Shown one piece after another: positions 17,547 to 26,833 of a stretch of DNA of 64,000 nt. The DNA is taken from assembly GCF_000701505.1 (NCBI RefSeq), contig NZ_JNJB01000012.1, positions 62,001-126,000 of the forward strand, written 5' to 3'. The stretch is from Dyadobacter crusticola DSM 16708. Lineage in GTDB: Bacteria > Bacteroidota > Bacteroidia > Cytophagales > Spirosomataceae. The notes under the pieces were generated by a model. It worked only from the letters and a program-made list of their open reading frames with translations. It made no database searches and was not told the DNA's origin. Both the position numbers and the translations under genes were made by a program. Numbering within the stretch: the stretch's first letter is position 1; each line of letters begins with the position of its first letter.

Positions 17547-17724
17547 ACAAACTCAAAAAATGATTGTTATAAAAGGGGTCGGTCCAAACGTTTGTGCCTT
17601 AGAAGATCTGAAAGAATCATGCCAATTCTTCCGGCTGGTGTGACCGTTGGACCTGCAATTAAATATATTTCCTATTAACTCCGCTTATTACCTAAATTAC
17701 GATCTGTTGGTATAATAGTTGTTG

Positions 17725-18600
17725 ATGAACAGTTCCAAAAAACCTGTCGCCTTTGAAGTACATTTCCCTGACACTATGAATTTGAAAAAGACAACATTCA
17801 GTCTCCTGCCGCGGTGGCTCGTCAGGCTCGACTTTTTTGGAATTTTCGAAAAAGATCCATTTGGTAATTATTTGATATTCAAAAGATTATTGATATTCAT
17901 TCTCGGCTGGTTCACTTACTACAGATACACTGCGGTTAATAAAATAGAAATCATCGGCGGCGATCAGCTCCTCGATCTGCCCGATCATGGCGTACTTTTC
18001 CTGTCTAACCACCAGACCTATTTCGCTGACGTAATTGCATTCTTTCATATTTTCTGCGCTGCCAAATGGGGCTACAAGGATACGATCCGGCCGCCGTTTT
18101 ATCTCTTTTCGCCCCGTGCGAGATGTTACTATGTAGCTGCGTCTGAAACGATGAAGGAAGGGATTTTACCCAAACTATTCAGCATGGGCGGCGCGATTAC
18201 CATTGAAAGATCGTGGCGGGCGAATGGCGAGAATGTAAAAAGACAGCTCGATAACTCGGCACAGGACCGGATCGGAATGGGGCTGAGCCACGGGTGGGTA
18301 GTGAGCTTTCCGCAAGGAACCACCAGACCGTATGCCCCTGTACGTAAGGGCACCGCCCACCTCATTAAAGAACACCAGCCGATCGTGGTACCTGTGGTGA
18401 TCAATGGTTTTCGAAGAGCTTTTGACAAAAAAGGCTTACGGTTTAAAAAACGCAATACACGCCTGACAGTCCATTTTAAAGCGCCAATGCACTTTTTACC
18501 CGATGAATCCGTGGAAGAAATGGTAGATCGCGTCACCAAAGCAATTGAGCAGGAGGCACCAAAAGATGGTTTAACAACTCCGGACAGTCAGCCGGTATAG
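17725..18600 (+). CDS. PlsC-like 1-acylglycerol-3-phosphate acyltransferase
   Basis: 291 aa from the ATG at 17725; two TTG codons directly upstream and an ATG at 17776 are alternatives. Acyltransferase block I is LSNHQTYFADV, with the NHxxxxD pattern changed to N-H-Q-T-Y-F-A-D (H-x5-D). Block III is FPQGTTRPYAP, with Gln in place of the usual Glu of FPEGTRS, and block IV is VVPVVINGFRRAF. A hydrophobic segment near 50-70 (LLIFILGWFTYY) would bind the membrane. The H-x5-D spacing and FPQG are departures from canonical PlsC, so the acceptor may not be lysophosphatidic acid. It is followed 18 nt later by the TIGR01777 gene. Confidence 0.78.
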   Translation: MNSSKKPVAFEVHFPDTMNLKKTTFSLLPRWLVRLDFFGIFEKDPFGNYLIFKRLLIFILGWFTYYRYTAVNKIEIIGGDQLLDLPDHGVLFLSNHQTYFADVIAFFHIFCAAKWGYKDTIRPPFYLFSPRARCYYVAASETMKEGILPKLFSMGGAITIERSWRANGENVKRQLDNSAQDRIGMGLSHGWVVSFPQGTTRPYAPVRKGTAHLIKEHQPIVVPVVINGFRRAFDKKGLRFKKRNTRLTVHFKAPMHFLPDESVEEMVDRVTKAIEQEAPKDGLTTPDSQPV

Positions 18601-18618
18601 ATTTTTACATCTCCTTAT

Positions 18619-19527
18619 ATGGGAAAAAAAGTATTGATCACAGGCGGCTCCGGCCTGATCGGCAGGCGGCTGACACAGCTTTTGCTCGCCAAAGGGTACG
18701 AAGTAGCGTATCTCAGCCGGAGTAAGAAGCCGATTCCGTCTGTTAAAGTATTTCAATGGGATATTTCAAAAAACTACATTGAAGAAGGGGCGCTGGAAAA
18801 TACGCATTTCCTGATCCACCTGGCAGGTACCGGCGTAGCAGAAAAGCGCTGGACAGACGAACAGAAAAAATCCATTATTTCCAGCCGGGTCGATACGATT
18901 CAGCTGATAGCCGAAAAGTTGAAGGAAAAGAATATTCGTCCCGCTGCATTTGCATCAGCTTCGGGCAGCAGCTACTATGGTGAAGATAGCGGCGATGTGA
19001 AAAATACAGAGGACTTCCCGCCAGGAAAGGATTTCTTATCACACGTAACAGTTGAATGGGAAAAAGCTGCTGATAAGATCGCAGCGCTTGGAATTAGAAC
19101 CGTGAAGCTGCGTACCGGGATTGTACTGAGTAACGAAGGAGGCGCATTAAAACAAATTGCCGCACCTGCCAGATTTGGTTTTGGCGCTCCACTTGGCTCG
19201 GGGAAACAGTGGATCAGCTGGATTCACATGGATGATCTTTGCAATATGTACATCGACGCGCTTGAAAATGAAAAATGGCAGGGAGCTTACAATGCCATCA
19301 CTGATGCGGTTACCAATGAAGAATTTACGAAAATGATCTGTCAGGTGCTGAACAAGCCACAATGGGCACCGCATGTTCCTGCATTTGCATTGCGTCTCGT
19401 TTTTGGTGAAATGGCGAATGTGGTATTAGGGAGCAGCTACCTGATCAGTAAAAGGATTAAAGAAGAAACAGATTTTAAATATCAGTATCCGGATTTGCGG
19501 GCAAGCTTGGAGGAAATTTTAAAGTGA
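18619..19527 (+). CDS. TIGR01777-family NAD(P)-dependent epimerase-like protein
   Basis: 302 aa. It opens with the Rossmann motif KVLITGGSGLIGRRL, followed by FLIHLAGTGVAEKRW, SASGSSYYGE, LRTGIVLSNEGGALKQ and ISWIHMDDL, all characteristic of the YfcH/TIGR01777 group of extended short-chain dehydrogenases. Members are cytosolic with no firmly established substrate. A C-terminal DUF1731-like segment (WAPHVPAFALRLVFGEMANVVLG) is present. Probably co-transcribed with the acyltransferase gene. Confidence 0.9.
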   Translation: MGKKVLITGGSGLIGRRLTQLLLAKGYEVAYLSRSKKPIPSVKVFQWDISKNYIEEGALENTHFLIHLAGTGVAEKRWTDEQKKSIISSRVDTIQLIAEKLKEKNIRPAAFASASGSSYYGEDSGDVKNTEDFPPGKDFLSHVTVEWEKAADKIAALGIRTVKLRTGIVLSNEGGALKQIAAPARFGFGAPLGSGKQWISWIHMDDLCNMYIDALENEKWQGAYNAITDAVTNEEFTKMICQVLNKPQWAPHVPAFALRLVFGEMANVVLGSSYLISKRIKEETDFKYQYPDLRASLEEILK

Positions 19528-19528
19528 A

Positions 19529-19550
19529 CTTCGGCTGTCAGCCGTCGGCC
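19529..19550. repeat. Repeat family D copy
   Basis: The segment begins CTTCGGCTGTCAGCC and matches, with an A/G swap, sequence in the 58251-58411 region. It lies between convergent genes and abuts the 3' end of the M61 gene. Confidence 0.5.
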
Positions 19551-19552
19551 AT

Positions 19553-21040
19553 TTATTCCTCCTCCTCCTCTTCCTCCTCCTGCGCCGTCAGCACCTGCGT
19601 TGTTGCCAGCCACTTATCTCTTTGCAATTTGCCACGGAAATCGTCCATTACATTCAGCTGAATATTTCCATTGCTGAAAACCGACATTTGTAATCCAACA
19701 AACGACAATGCTTCATTAAGGCGGGTTTCAAGCGGCTCATTTGTGAAAATGCATTCTTTCCAATACCATTCCATTGTTTCGCCTGCTACTTCTTCCACAA
19801 TATCGATGTAATCCTCGATGGAATAACCTATGAATGGTTTCCCAAAACGAACCCAAAGCAACCGCATTACGTCGTCGAGCGATTGTTCGTGATTGGTTTT
19901 TTTGCGTAAATACAGATCGAGGATCAATGCGACGAGGGCGCCTTTGTGATACACTGAAACTTTGCGGTTAGGTATTCCCTTTTCGTAACCGTCGAGCCAC
20001 AGATCAAATGAAGATTCGGCCAGCGATTGAGATGCATTCGCACTGTTTTCGAAATGCCTTTTCATATATACCTGCAATTCCTTCACATAAGCTTCGTCTG
20101 TGAAAACACCGGCGCGTTTCAGGAAAAGATCACCATAGTAGGTTGTACAACCTTCGGCTACAAAGCAGGTTCGAAAGTAGTTTTCTTTGGTAAAGTCATA
20201 AGGTAACAGCTCTTTCGGGCGGATCCGGATAATATTCCAGGCGTGAAACAGCTCGTGTGAACTCACGCCCAGTAAGTCAAAATATAAGCCTTCACCCTCG
20301 TCATCTGGGCCGAGTACGATCATAGTTGAGTTCTGGTGCTCAACGCCATGGTAGAATGCAGTTGGCAGGATCAGGTTGAGAAAGTGGTAATCCTCTTCGG
20401 GAAACTCTCCCATTGTTGCAATCTGCTCACGTGAAAAGCACCGGAAATCTCTTTCAATGCGGCGCCAGTTGGGTTTGAGATTTCCATGCATCCATATTTT
20501 GAACTGCACTCCCCGCACATAGTACTCACACTTCTGCAAAGATTCGGAAGCGAGCAGCGGGCTGTCGACCAGCTGATAGAAATCGCGTGCTGCCAAGGTA
20601 TTAGGCCCGGCAGAAGGTAAGCCGCAGGCAATTGTGTATCCTTCCGGCAAGTCGAGGTGAACCTGGTAAGGTTCCGAAATTCGGCCCTCCGTGTACATGC
20701 AGAAGTTGATAAAATTCAGATACCAGAGCTCTTCATCAACATAACTGGTACCTGCATTCTGACTGATTGCGTAGTAGGAATAATGTATTCTGACCTCTTT
20801 CTGACCGGCTGTTCCAACCTGCCAGCGATCTTTGGTTACTTTATGAATGGGCAGTTTATCACCGCTGACAGAAATAGCTTCGATAAATTGAATATTTTTG
20901 GCAAAGTTTTGAAGTTCATACCGGCCGGGCCGCCACGCAGGTAGCTGGATTTCAATAACATCATTGTCAATTTCCGGAATCGTATAAGTAATAAGAATAA
21001 GGTGTGACTGGGGCTTTGCTACGGAAATGTGATAATGCAT
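19553..21040 (-). CDS. M61-family aminopeptidase without PDZ domain
   Basis: 495 aa. N-terminal beta domain (about 1-160), then a gluzincin catalytic domain with H262-E-L-F-H266 followed by WNIIRIRP, the M61 (glycyl aminopeptidase) signature, and FVAEGCTTYYGDLFLKRAG carrying the third zinc ligand. M61 proteins are usually near 600 aa with a C-terminal PDZ domain; this one stops shortly after the catalytic helices. There is no signal peptide, so a cytosolic role is likely. The last eight residues are all Glu, encoded by a GAG/GAA microsatellite next to a repeat. Divergent from the barrel gene at 21148. Confidence 0.88.
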   Translation of the reverse strand: MHYHISVAKPQSHLILITYTIPEIDNDVIEIQLPAWRPGRYELQNFAKNIQFIEAISVSGDKLPIHKVTKDRWQVGTAGQKEVRIHYSYYAISQNAGTSYVDEELWYLNFINFCMYTEGRISEPYQVHLDLPEGYTIACGLPSAGPNTLAARDFYQLVDSPLLASESLQKCEYYVRGVQFKIWMHGNLKPNWRRIERDFRCFSREQIATMGEFPEEDYHFLNLILPTAFYHGVEHQNSTMIVLGPDDEGEGLYFDLLGVSSHELFHAWNIIRIRPKELLPYDFTKENYFRTCFVAEGCTTYYGDLFLKRAGVFTDEAYVKELQVYMKRHFENSANASQSLAESSFDLWLDGYEKGIPNRKVSVYHKGALVALILDLYLRKKTNHEQSLDDVMRLLWVRFGKPFIGYSIEDYIDIVEEVAGETMEWYWKECIFTNEPLETRLNEALSFVGLQMSVFSNGNIQLNVMDDFRGKLQRDKWLATTQVLTAQEEEEEEEE

Positions 21041-21147
21041 AAAGGTTCGAGTAGTATTAGAGGGGCCTCGGCGGGAAAATCTGATAAACCAAAAACAAAG
21101 GCTGGATCGTTACCAGTTATTAATAGGATAAAATAAATGATTTTAAG

Positions 21148-21810
21148 ATGAAAAGCAAAATCCTCCTGAGCTGCACACTTCTGTTAACTATCCTGACCAG
21201 CGTCAATTTGTTTGCTCAAAATGACGAATACTATCGCCCGGATTCACTGAGAAGGGAAACTCCCAATCAAAGACAGGATTATACCCCGAAAGACACAAAC
21301 CGGCTTGCGGAGAAGAAAAAAGAAGTTGATTTCAAACAGCTTCCATTCAAGGAAAGGCTGCGCGCGGGTGGTGGCTTCGGGCTGAGCCTTGGCACATTCA
21401 CTAACATCAATCTATCGCCGATGGTAGGCTACGAACTGACTGAAAAGCTGGTTGGAGGTGTTGGTGTGACTTATATGTTTTTCAAGCAACGCTACTTCGA
21501 TTCATACAGCTACTATGGTGGAAAAGGCTTTTTGATGTACAATGTAATTAAGCCGGTCAACCTGATTGCGGAGCTGGAACCATTGAATGTGGTAGGAAAT
21601 TATCAAAAAAGACAATGGATCGTGTCTCCTATGCTGGGCGCTGCGTATTCGGTACCTACCGGCGGCCGCATTGCCAAGGCTGTTCACTTTACATTATTAT
21701 ATAATCTCAATTACTACAATCAGGTAGACAACTCTGCCGGGCCTGCTGCTGCAATTACCAACTTGTCACCTTACGGCAGCCCGCTGGTCTTTCGCGTTAC
21801 ATTACTTTAA
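21148..21810 (+). CDS. Putative outer-membrane beta-barrel protein
   Basis: 220 aa with a clear signal peptide (MKSKILLSCTLLLTILTSVNLFAQ). A polar stretch (about 25-70, RRETPNQRQDYTPKDTNRL) is followed by alternating strands (GGGFGLSLGTFTNINLSPM, VGGVGVTYMFFKQRYF) and a final aromatic/hydrophobic strand ending FRVTLL, as in small porin-like proteins. No named family recognised. The stretch after the stop has only a weak CCAC/GTGG hairpin with a T-run. Confidence 0.75.
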   Translation: MKSKILLSCTLLLTILTSVNLFAQNDEYYRPDSLRRETPNQRQDYTPKDTNRLAEKKKEVDFKQLPFKERLRAGGGFGLSLGTFTNINLSPMVGYELTEKLVGGVGVTYMFFKQRYFDSYSYYGGKGFLMYNVIKPVNLIAELEPLNVVGNYQKRQWIVSPMLGAAYSVPTGGRIAKAVHFTLLYNLNYYNQVDNSAGPAAAITNLSPYGSPLVFRVTLL

Positions 21811-21898
21811 GTATACCCCACAAAGAGTGGCTTGATTTTTTGTCAACATTTGAACTCTTCAGGCAAATGGAGACTTTTTCTTTTTATTAACCACAATT

Positions 21899-22531
21899 AT
21901 GGAAAACCCAGTTTTAATTTTTGGCGCAGGCGACCTGGGAGTACAGGCGCTGGATATATTTAAAAGAAATAATGTAATCGTTTACGGCCTTCTCGACGAT
22001 ACCGCAGAGCTTCATGGTAAGGAATTTGGTGACGTAAACGTAATCGGCTCCACTGATGATACAGGTTATCTGAGTATTCTCGGGTCCAAATGTGAAGCTT
22101 TCGTTGCGATTGGAGATAAAGTGGTGAGGGAAAGACTGGTTGAAACACTGACTGAAGAGTACAAGGTAATGCCGGTGAATGCCGTTCACGACACAGCTGT
22201 GATCTCCGGAATGTCTGCCATCGGCCACGGTAATCTCATCGGTGCAAGAGTAATCATAGGTGCGAAAACTGTTGTAGGACACCATTGTCTGATTCAGACG
22301 GGCGCGTTGCTGGATACTTCAGTACGCGTCGGCGACTTTGTTACGATCGGAACAGGTGCTATCATTAATGACCGCGTACTTTTAGGCGATGGCGCATTCA
22401 TCGGTTCCGGCGCAGTGATAGTAGCCGGAATTGAAGTTGGCAAAAACGCGAGAATAGGCGCAGGTTCCGTAGTAGTTGAAAATGTAGCTGCCGGTGCAAC
22501 TTACTTTGGAAATCCAGCGAGGAAGATTTGA
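21899..22531 (+). CDS. NeuD/PglD-type sugar O- or N-acyltransferase
   Basis: 210 aa. The N-terminal Rossmann-like domain begins PVLIFGAGDLGVQALDIF, as in PglD/NeuD. From about residue 95 hexapeptide repeats build a left-handed beta-helix (NLIGARVIIGAKTVVGHH, VGDFVTIGTGAIINDRVLLG, GSGAVIVAGIEVGKNARIGAG), ending YFGNPARKI. Such enzymes acetylate nucleotide sugars or sialic acid using acetyl-CoA. The substrate is unknown and no glycan cluster is nearby. Confidence 0.85.
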   Translation: MENPVLIFGAGDLGVQALDIFKRNNVIVYGLLDDTAELHGKEFGDVNVIGSTDDTGYLSILGSKCEAFVAIGDKVVRERLVETLTEEYKVMPVNAVHDTAVISGMSAIGHGNLIGARVIIGAKTVVGHHCLIQTGALLDTSVRVGDFVTIGTGAIINDRVLLGDGAFIGSGAVIVAGIEVGKNARIGAGSVVVENVAAGATYFGNPARKI

Positions 22532-22600
22532 CAAAATTCCGTCACATCTTTTTTATTAATATCAAACACATTACCTTTGCACTCCTTTTTGAGCGAGAAA

Positions 22601-23155
22601 GTGAAAGAGCTAACTAAATACAACATAGACATTTACGGTTTGGAGGACAAACAGTATGACTATGATATGGAATCAGGAGACGCTTTTTTCGAAGAACTTG
22701 AACAGGATCTGATTGAGCACGGACACTTCAAAACGCATGTTGTTTTGAATAAATCGGCCACCATGATCCAGCTTCGGTTCCACACGGAAGGCGCAGTTAC
22801 ATTAACCTGTGACAGAAGTCTTGAACCCTTTGAAGAGCCCATTAACTCCGACGAGCGCATTATTTTAAAGTTCGGCGACCACGATGAAGAGCTTACAGAG
22901 GAAATCGAGATCATCAACAGGAATACTAACAGGATCAACGTTGCGCGCTATATATTTGACTTTATAGCGTTGTCGCTTCCAACAAAGAAAATACATCCGA
23001 GTCTAAGGACAGAAGAAGACGACCTTGACCTGGAAGATGATGAGGAAGAAGCGATATTAGTTTACTCATCTGCTGAAAACAACGATGAGGAACCCGAAGA
23101 AGAAGGGCCGGTGGACCCTCGCTGGGAGGCTTTGAAAAAGCTAAAAGGCGAATAA
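22601..23155 (+). CDS. YceD/DUF177-family protein
   Basis: 184 aa if the GTG at 22601 (V-K-E-L-T-K-Y-N-I-D) is the start; TTG codons at 22577 and 22589 in the same frame are alternatives, and there is no suitable ATG. The centre (FKTHVVLNKSATMIQLRFHTEGAV followed by TCDRSLEP) matches DUF177, whose bacterial and plastid members act in 23S rRNA processing or large-subunit assembly. It lacks the usual second Cys. The C-terminal third is very acidic (EEDDLDLEDDEEEA). The position before rpmF and plsX is conserved in many bacteria. Confidence 0.85.
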   Translation: MKELTKYNIDIYGLEDKQYDYDMESGDAFFEELEQDLIEHGHFKTHVVLNKSATMIQLRFHTEGAVTLTCDRSLEPFEEPINSDERIILKFGDHDEELTEEIEIINRNTNRINVARYIFDFIALSLPTKKIHPSLRTEEDDLDLEDDEEEAILVYSSAENNDEEPEEEGPVDPRWEALKKLKGE

Positions 23156-23175
23156 CAGTCCCGACAAACCCGTTT

Positions 23176-23235
23176 CCGTTGGCTGAAGCCGACGGAAATA
23201 GATAATAGTCAATGGCCGCCGGCTTCAGCCGACGG
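23176..23235. repeat. Palindromic REP-like repeat pair (family A)
   Basis: CCGTTGGCTGAAGCCGACGG (23176-23195) and CCGCCGGCTTCAGCCGACGG (23216-23235) are inverted copies separated by 20 nt, able to fold into one large hairpin. It lies between yceD and rpmF. The first arm differs by one base from 2576-2595. Confidence 0.75.
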
Positions 23236-23273
23236 ATTTTAAAAGAAACAAAAACAAATAGAAATAAAGCATC

Positions 23274-23468
23274 ATGGCACATCCTAAGCGGAGACATTCC
23301 ACTACACGTCGCGATACACGCAGAGCGCATGACTTCCTTACCGGAAAGCAGCTTGGCACAGATTCAACAACAGGAGAAATCCACCAACTACACCGCGCCC
23401 ACGTTCACGAAGGCAACCTTGTTTACAGAGGAAAAGTAGTAGTTGAAAACTATACTAAAACAGTTTAG
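23274..23468 (+). CDS. rpmF: 50S ribosomal protein L32 (cysteine-free form)
   Basis: 64 aa starting MAHPKRRHSTTRRDTRRAHD, the L32 signature. None of the four zinc-ribbon cysteines is present; the region reads TGEIHQLHRAHVHEGNLVYR, so this is a C-minus form that would not bind zinc. Structural protein of the large subunit. The order yceD-rpmF-plsX-fabH is conserved. Confidence 0.95.
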   Translation: MAHPKRRHSTTRRDTRRAHDFLTGKQLGTDSTTGEIHQLHRAHVHEGNLVYRGKVVVENYTKTV

Positions 23469-23600
23469 TATCAGTCGGTGAACATATCAATTTCGCAGCA
23501 GCCCTATAAAAGTTGTTGCGAAATTCTTTTTTACTACGGCACATCTGCTAAATTTACACCTTCGAGTTCTAACTTATTTGTCTAAAATAACAGCGTGTAA

Positions 23601-24539
23601 ATGAAAATTGCGGTAGATGCTATGGGGGGAGATTTAGCTCCACATGCAATTGTTGAAGGGGTGATTCAAGCCTCTTCTGAGCTACCATCCGAGGCGCGAA
23701 TCGTTTTAATCGGACGTGAAAATGTGATTTGGGAAATATTCAATCAACACAATTTCACCCCTTCTAATGTTGACGTCGTTCACGCAGAAGATGTTATTGA
23801 AATGGGCGAGCATCCTACGAAAGCCCTTTCTCAAAAACCCAATTCCAGCATCGGAGTTGGATTCAAGCTTCTGAAGGAAAAAGAAGTTGACATATTCTGC
23901 AGCGCAGGAAACACGGGAGCAATGCACGTTGGCGCCCTTTTTAGCATAAAGTCTATTGAAGGAATCCTAAGACCGGCTATTGCTGGGTTTGTACCGCAGG
24001 TAGGTGGAGGTCACTCTATTATGCTTGATATCGGTGCCAATGCAGATTGCAAACCAGAAGTATTGGCACAATTTGGTGAGATCGGATCCATATTCGCGCA
24101 ATACACCTTTCAGATAGAGCGCCCTCGGGTGGCTTTGATGAACATCGGAGAGGAAGAGCAAAAAGGCTCGCTCACATCCCAGGCGACTTACCCCCTCCTT
24201 CAACAAAACAAACGCATCAATTTCATAGGAAATATAGAAGGGAAAGATCTCTTCACAAACAAAGCTGACGTCATTGTCACCGATGGCTTTACCGGCAATA
24301 TACTATTTAAGCTGGGTGAATCTTTGTATGAAATATCCAGGAAAAGAGGTTTCCAGGACGATTTCATCGATCAGACAAACTACGAATCAATTGGCGGCAG
24401 TCCTATCATAGGTGTTAACGGAAATGTCATGATCGCCCATGGAATTTCGTCTCCGCTGGCAATCAAGAACATGATTGGCTGGGCTTACAAACAGGTTAAG
24501 TCCAGGGCATACTTGCATATTTCACAAGCACTGAATTAG
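23601..24539 (+). CDS. plsX: Phosphate acyltransferase PlsX
   Basis: 312 aa beginning [20 protein letters not shown], the PlsX signature. Other family stretches are [35 protein letters not shown] and [14 protein letters not shown]. It converts acyl-ACP to acyl-phosphate for phosphatidic acid synthesis, as a peripheral membrane enzyme. Length is slightly below the usual 330-340. It is followed by fabH. Confidence 0.96.
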   Translation: MKIAVDAMGGDLAPHAIVEGVIQASSELPSEARIVLIGRENVIWEIFNQHNFTPSNVDVVHAEDVIEMGEHPTKALSQKPNSSIGVGFKLLKEKEVDIFCSAGNTGAMHVGALFSIKSIEGILRPAIAGFVPQVGGGHSIMLDIGANADCKPEVLAQFGEIGSIFAQYTFQIERPRVALMNIGEEEQKGSLTSQATYPLLQQNKRINFIGNIEGKDLFTNKADVIVTDGFTGNILFKLGESLYEISRKRGFQDDFIDQTNYESIGGSPIIGVNGNVMIAHGISSPLAIKNMIGWAYKQVKSRAYLHISQALN

Positions 24540-24614
24540 TCGGAACCACCTATGATTAAACAGCAACTTTCCTTTTTACCAAAATCTATTCGGATTTTGA
24601 ATAGTTAATTTATC

Positions 24615-25613
24615 ATGACCCATATAAAAGCCTCTATAACAGGAATACAAGGGTATGTGCCTGATTATATTTTGACGAATGCCGAGTTGGAAACAATGGT
24701 TGCGACAAACGATGAATGGATTGTAAGTCGAACGGGTATTAAAGAAAGGCGTATTCTGAAAGGGGAAGGCTTGGGAAGTTCACATATGGGTGCTGAGGCT
24801 GTGAAAGGTTTGTTGGCAAAAACAGATACCGCACCAGGAGAAATTGATCTGTTAATCTGCGCTACAACGACCCCTGATTTCATTTTCCCCTGCACAGCTA
24901 ACCTGATCTGCGATATGGTAGGTATCCGAAATGTAGGAAGCTTTGATATTCAGGCCGCGTGCTCCGGATTTTTATATGCATTGACACTCGGCTCGCAATT
25001 TATTGAGACCGGAAAATATAAAAAGATCATTGTTGTCGGTACCGATAAAATGTCTGCCATTGTAGACTATACCGACAGAAAAACTTGCATCTTGTTTGGT
25101 GACGGCGCGGGCGCTGTCTTGCTGGAACCTAATTCTGAGGGTAATGGCATTATGGACTCGATTATTCGGTCCGATGGCGCAGGATACCCTTACCTTAACC
25201 AAAAAGCAGGAGGAAGCCGCTTCCCTCCCACCCACGAAACTGTTGAAAAGCGCCAGCATTTCGTGTTTCAGGATGGTGCACAGGTATTTAAGTTTGCTGT
25301 TACAAATATGGCTGACGTTTCAGCTGAGATCATGGACCGTAACGGTCTGAAAGGTTCAGATGTAAGCTGGCTGGTACCGCACCAGGCTAACAGGCGTATT
25401 ATTGAAGCCACTGCCAACAGAATGGGTGTTGGAATGGAAAAAGTGATGGTGAACATTCACAAATACGGGAACACTACTGCTGCAACAATCCCACTCTGTT
25501 TGTGGGATTATGAATCACAACTCAAAAAAGGGGATAATCTCATTCTCGCTGCATTTGGCGGCGGCTTTACCTGGGGCTCCATTTACCTGAAATGGGCTTA
25601 TGATCCGAAATAG
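24615..25613 (+). CDS. fabH: 3-oxoacyl-[acyl-carrier-protein] synthase III
   Basis: 332 aa thiolase-fold enzyme that starts fatty acid elongation by condensing acetyl-CoA with malonyl-ACP. The catalytic triad is C116 ([10 protein letters not shown]), H256 (PHQANRR) and N286 (GNTTAATIP). The N-terminus [19 protein letters not shown] and the ending [15 protein letters not shown] are typical. Length matches the family (317-335). Operon position between plsX and efp. Confidence 0.96.
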   Translation: MTHIKASITGIQGYVPDYILTNAELETMVATNDEWIVSRTGIKERRILKGEGLGSSHMGAEAVKGLLAKTDTAPGEIDLLICATTTPDFIFPCTANLICDMVGIRNVGSFDIQAACSGFLYALTLGSQFIETGKYKKIIVVGTDKMSAIVDYTDRKTCILFGDGAGAVLLEPNSEGNGIMDSIIRSDGAGYPYLNQKAGGSRFPPTHETVEKRQHFVFQDGAQVFKFAVTNMADVSAEIMDRNGLKGSDVSWLVPHQANRRIIEATANRMGVGMEKVMVNIHKYGNTTAATIPLCLWDYESQLKKGDNLILAAFGGGFTWGSIYLKWAYDPK

Positions 25614-25653
25614 ATTGTTCTGACTACTGACTTTAATATTAATTATTAATTAT

Positions 25654-26220
25654 ATGGCAACTACTGCAGATTTGCGCAACGGATTGGTGATAGACTTCAA
25701 CCATGATCTTTTCCAGGTAATTGAATTTCAACATGTGAAGCCCGGAAAAGGTAATGCATTCGTCCGCACCAAGTTGAAAAGCCTTACCTCCGGAAAAGTA
25801 CTTGATAACACCTTTTCATCCGGCGCAGGTATCACACCGGTTCGTGTTGAAAGACATAAATTCCAGTATTTATATAAGGATGAGGTTGGATATAACTTCA
25901 TGAATGCTGAAACATTTGACCAGGTTCTGATCGATGAAAAACTGGTTACCAATGCAGATTTAATGAAAGAAGGCCAGGAAGTGGAAATCCTCATCAACAC
26001 TGAAAATGATGTGGCTTTACTTTGTGAGCTGCCTCCGTTTGTTGAGCTGGAAGTAACTTACTCCGAACCCGGCCTGAAAGGAGATACTGCCAACTCTCCA
26101 AAGAAAGCCATCGAAGTTGAAACAGGAGCCCGCATAATGGTACCTCTGTTTATCGAAGAAGGTCAGAAAATCAAAGTTGATACCCGTACTTACGATTACG
26201 TAGAAAGAGTAAAATCATAA
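25654..26220 (+). CDS. efp: Translation elongation factor P
   Basis: 188 aa with the three EF-P beta-barrel domains. The modified-lysine loop reads KPGKGNAF with K32 at the position of E. coli K34. The signature near the end is TGARIMVPLFIEEGQKIKVDTRTYDYVERV. EF-P relieves ribosome stalling at polyproline. No epmA/epmB partner is visible here, so the modification is unknown. Confidence 0.96.
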   Translation: MATTADLRNGLVIDFNHDLFQVIEFQHVKPGKGNAFVRTKLKSLTSGKVLDNTFSSGAGITPVRVERHKFQYLYKDEVGYNFMNAETFDQVLIDEKLVTNADLMKEGQEVEILINTENDVALLCELPPFVELEVTYSEPGLKGDTANSPKKAIEVETGARIMVPLFIEEGQKIKVDTRTYDYVERVKS

Positions 26221-26310
26221 CTTTTTGAAATCTGTGAGGTAAATGGCCTTTGCGAGATGCTTATTATCAAGCCTTTGAGGTTGAGATCACCACAGTTTAA
26301 ATTTGAATAA

Positions 26311-26799
26311 ATGGAAACCAGAGAAATCCAGAAATTGATTGACTTCATTGCCCAGTCGGGACTTGATGAAGTGAATATTGAAACTACCGATCTTAAGATC
26401 AAGGTAAAACGTTACGGTTCAGCTCCTGCTGCACCAGCTACTTCAGTTCCAGCGAATGTAACTGCGGCTCCCGCAATTGCCCCGCCTGTACCTACAACAG
26501 CAGTAACGCATTCCGCCCAGACTGAGCCAACTGCTCCTGCAGAGTCCAGCTCTTCCAATCTGATTACAATTAAATCCCCGATGATCGGTACATTCTACCG
26601 CGCATCCAGCCCTGATACCCCTGCATTCGTAAGTATCGGAGACGAAATCAAACCCGGCAAGGTTGTTTGTGTGATTGAAGCAATGAAGCTTTTCAACGAA
26701 ATTGAATCTGAAATTTCAGGTAAAATCGTAAAAGTTCTTGTTGAAAACGCCACACCTGTCGAATTCGACCAACCTCTATTTATTGTAGAGCCCGCCTGA
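26311..26799 (+). CDS. accB: Biotin carboxyl carrier protein of acetyl-CoA carboxylase
   Basis: 162 aa. An N-terminal helical segment ([17 protein letters not shown]) is followed by a Pro/Ala-rich linker (about 35-85) and a C-terminal biotinyl domain with the EAMKLFNEI motif; K126 is the biotinylated lysine. The thumb region ([19 protein letters not shown]) is typical of AccB. It carries the carboxyl group from AccC to the carboxyltransferase. accC follows 34 nt later. Confidence 0.96.
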   Translation: METREIQKLIDFIAQSGLDEVNIETTDLKIKVKRYGSAPAAPATSVPANVTAAPAIAPPVPTTAVTHSAQTEPTAPAESSSSNLITIKSPMIGTFYRASSPDTPAFVSIGDEIKPGKVVCVIEAMKLFNEIESEISGKIVKVLVENATPVEFDQPLFIVEPA

Positions 26800-26833
26800 G
26801 GCGAGAGAAGGTCTGCAAAACCAAATCGACTTT

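Noticed and set aside
17710-17718. TATAAT-like -10 box before the acyltransferase gene
   Set aside because: Bacteroidota housekeeping promoters use TTTG/TAnnTTTG, and no -35 partner is present.
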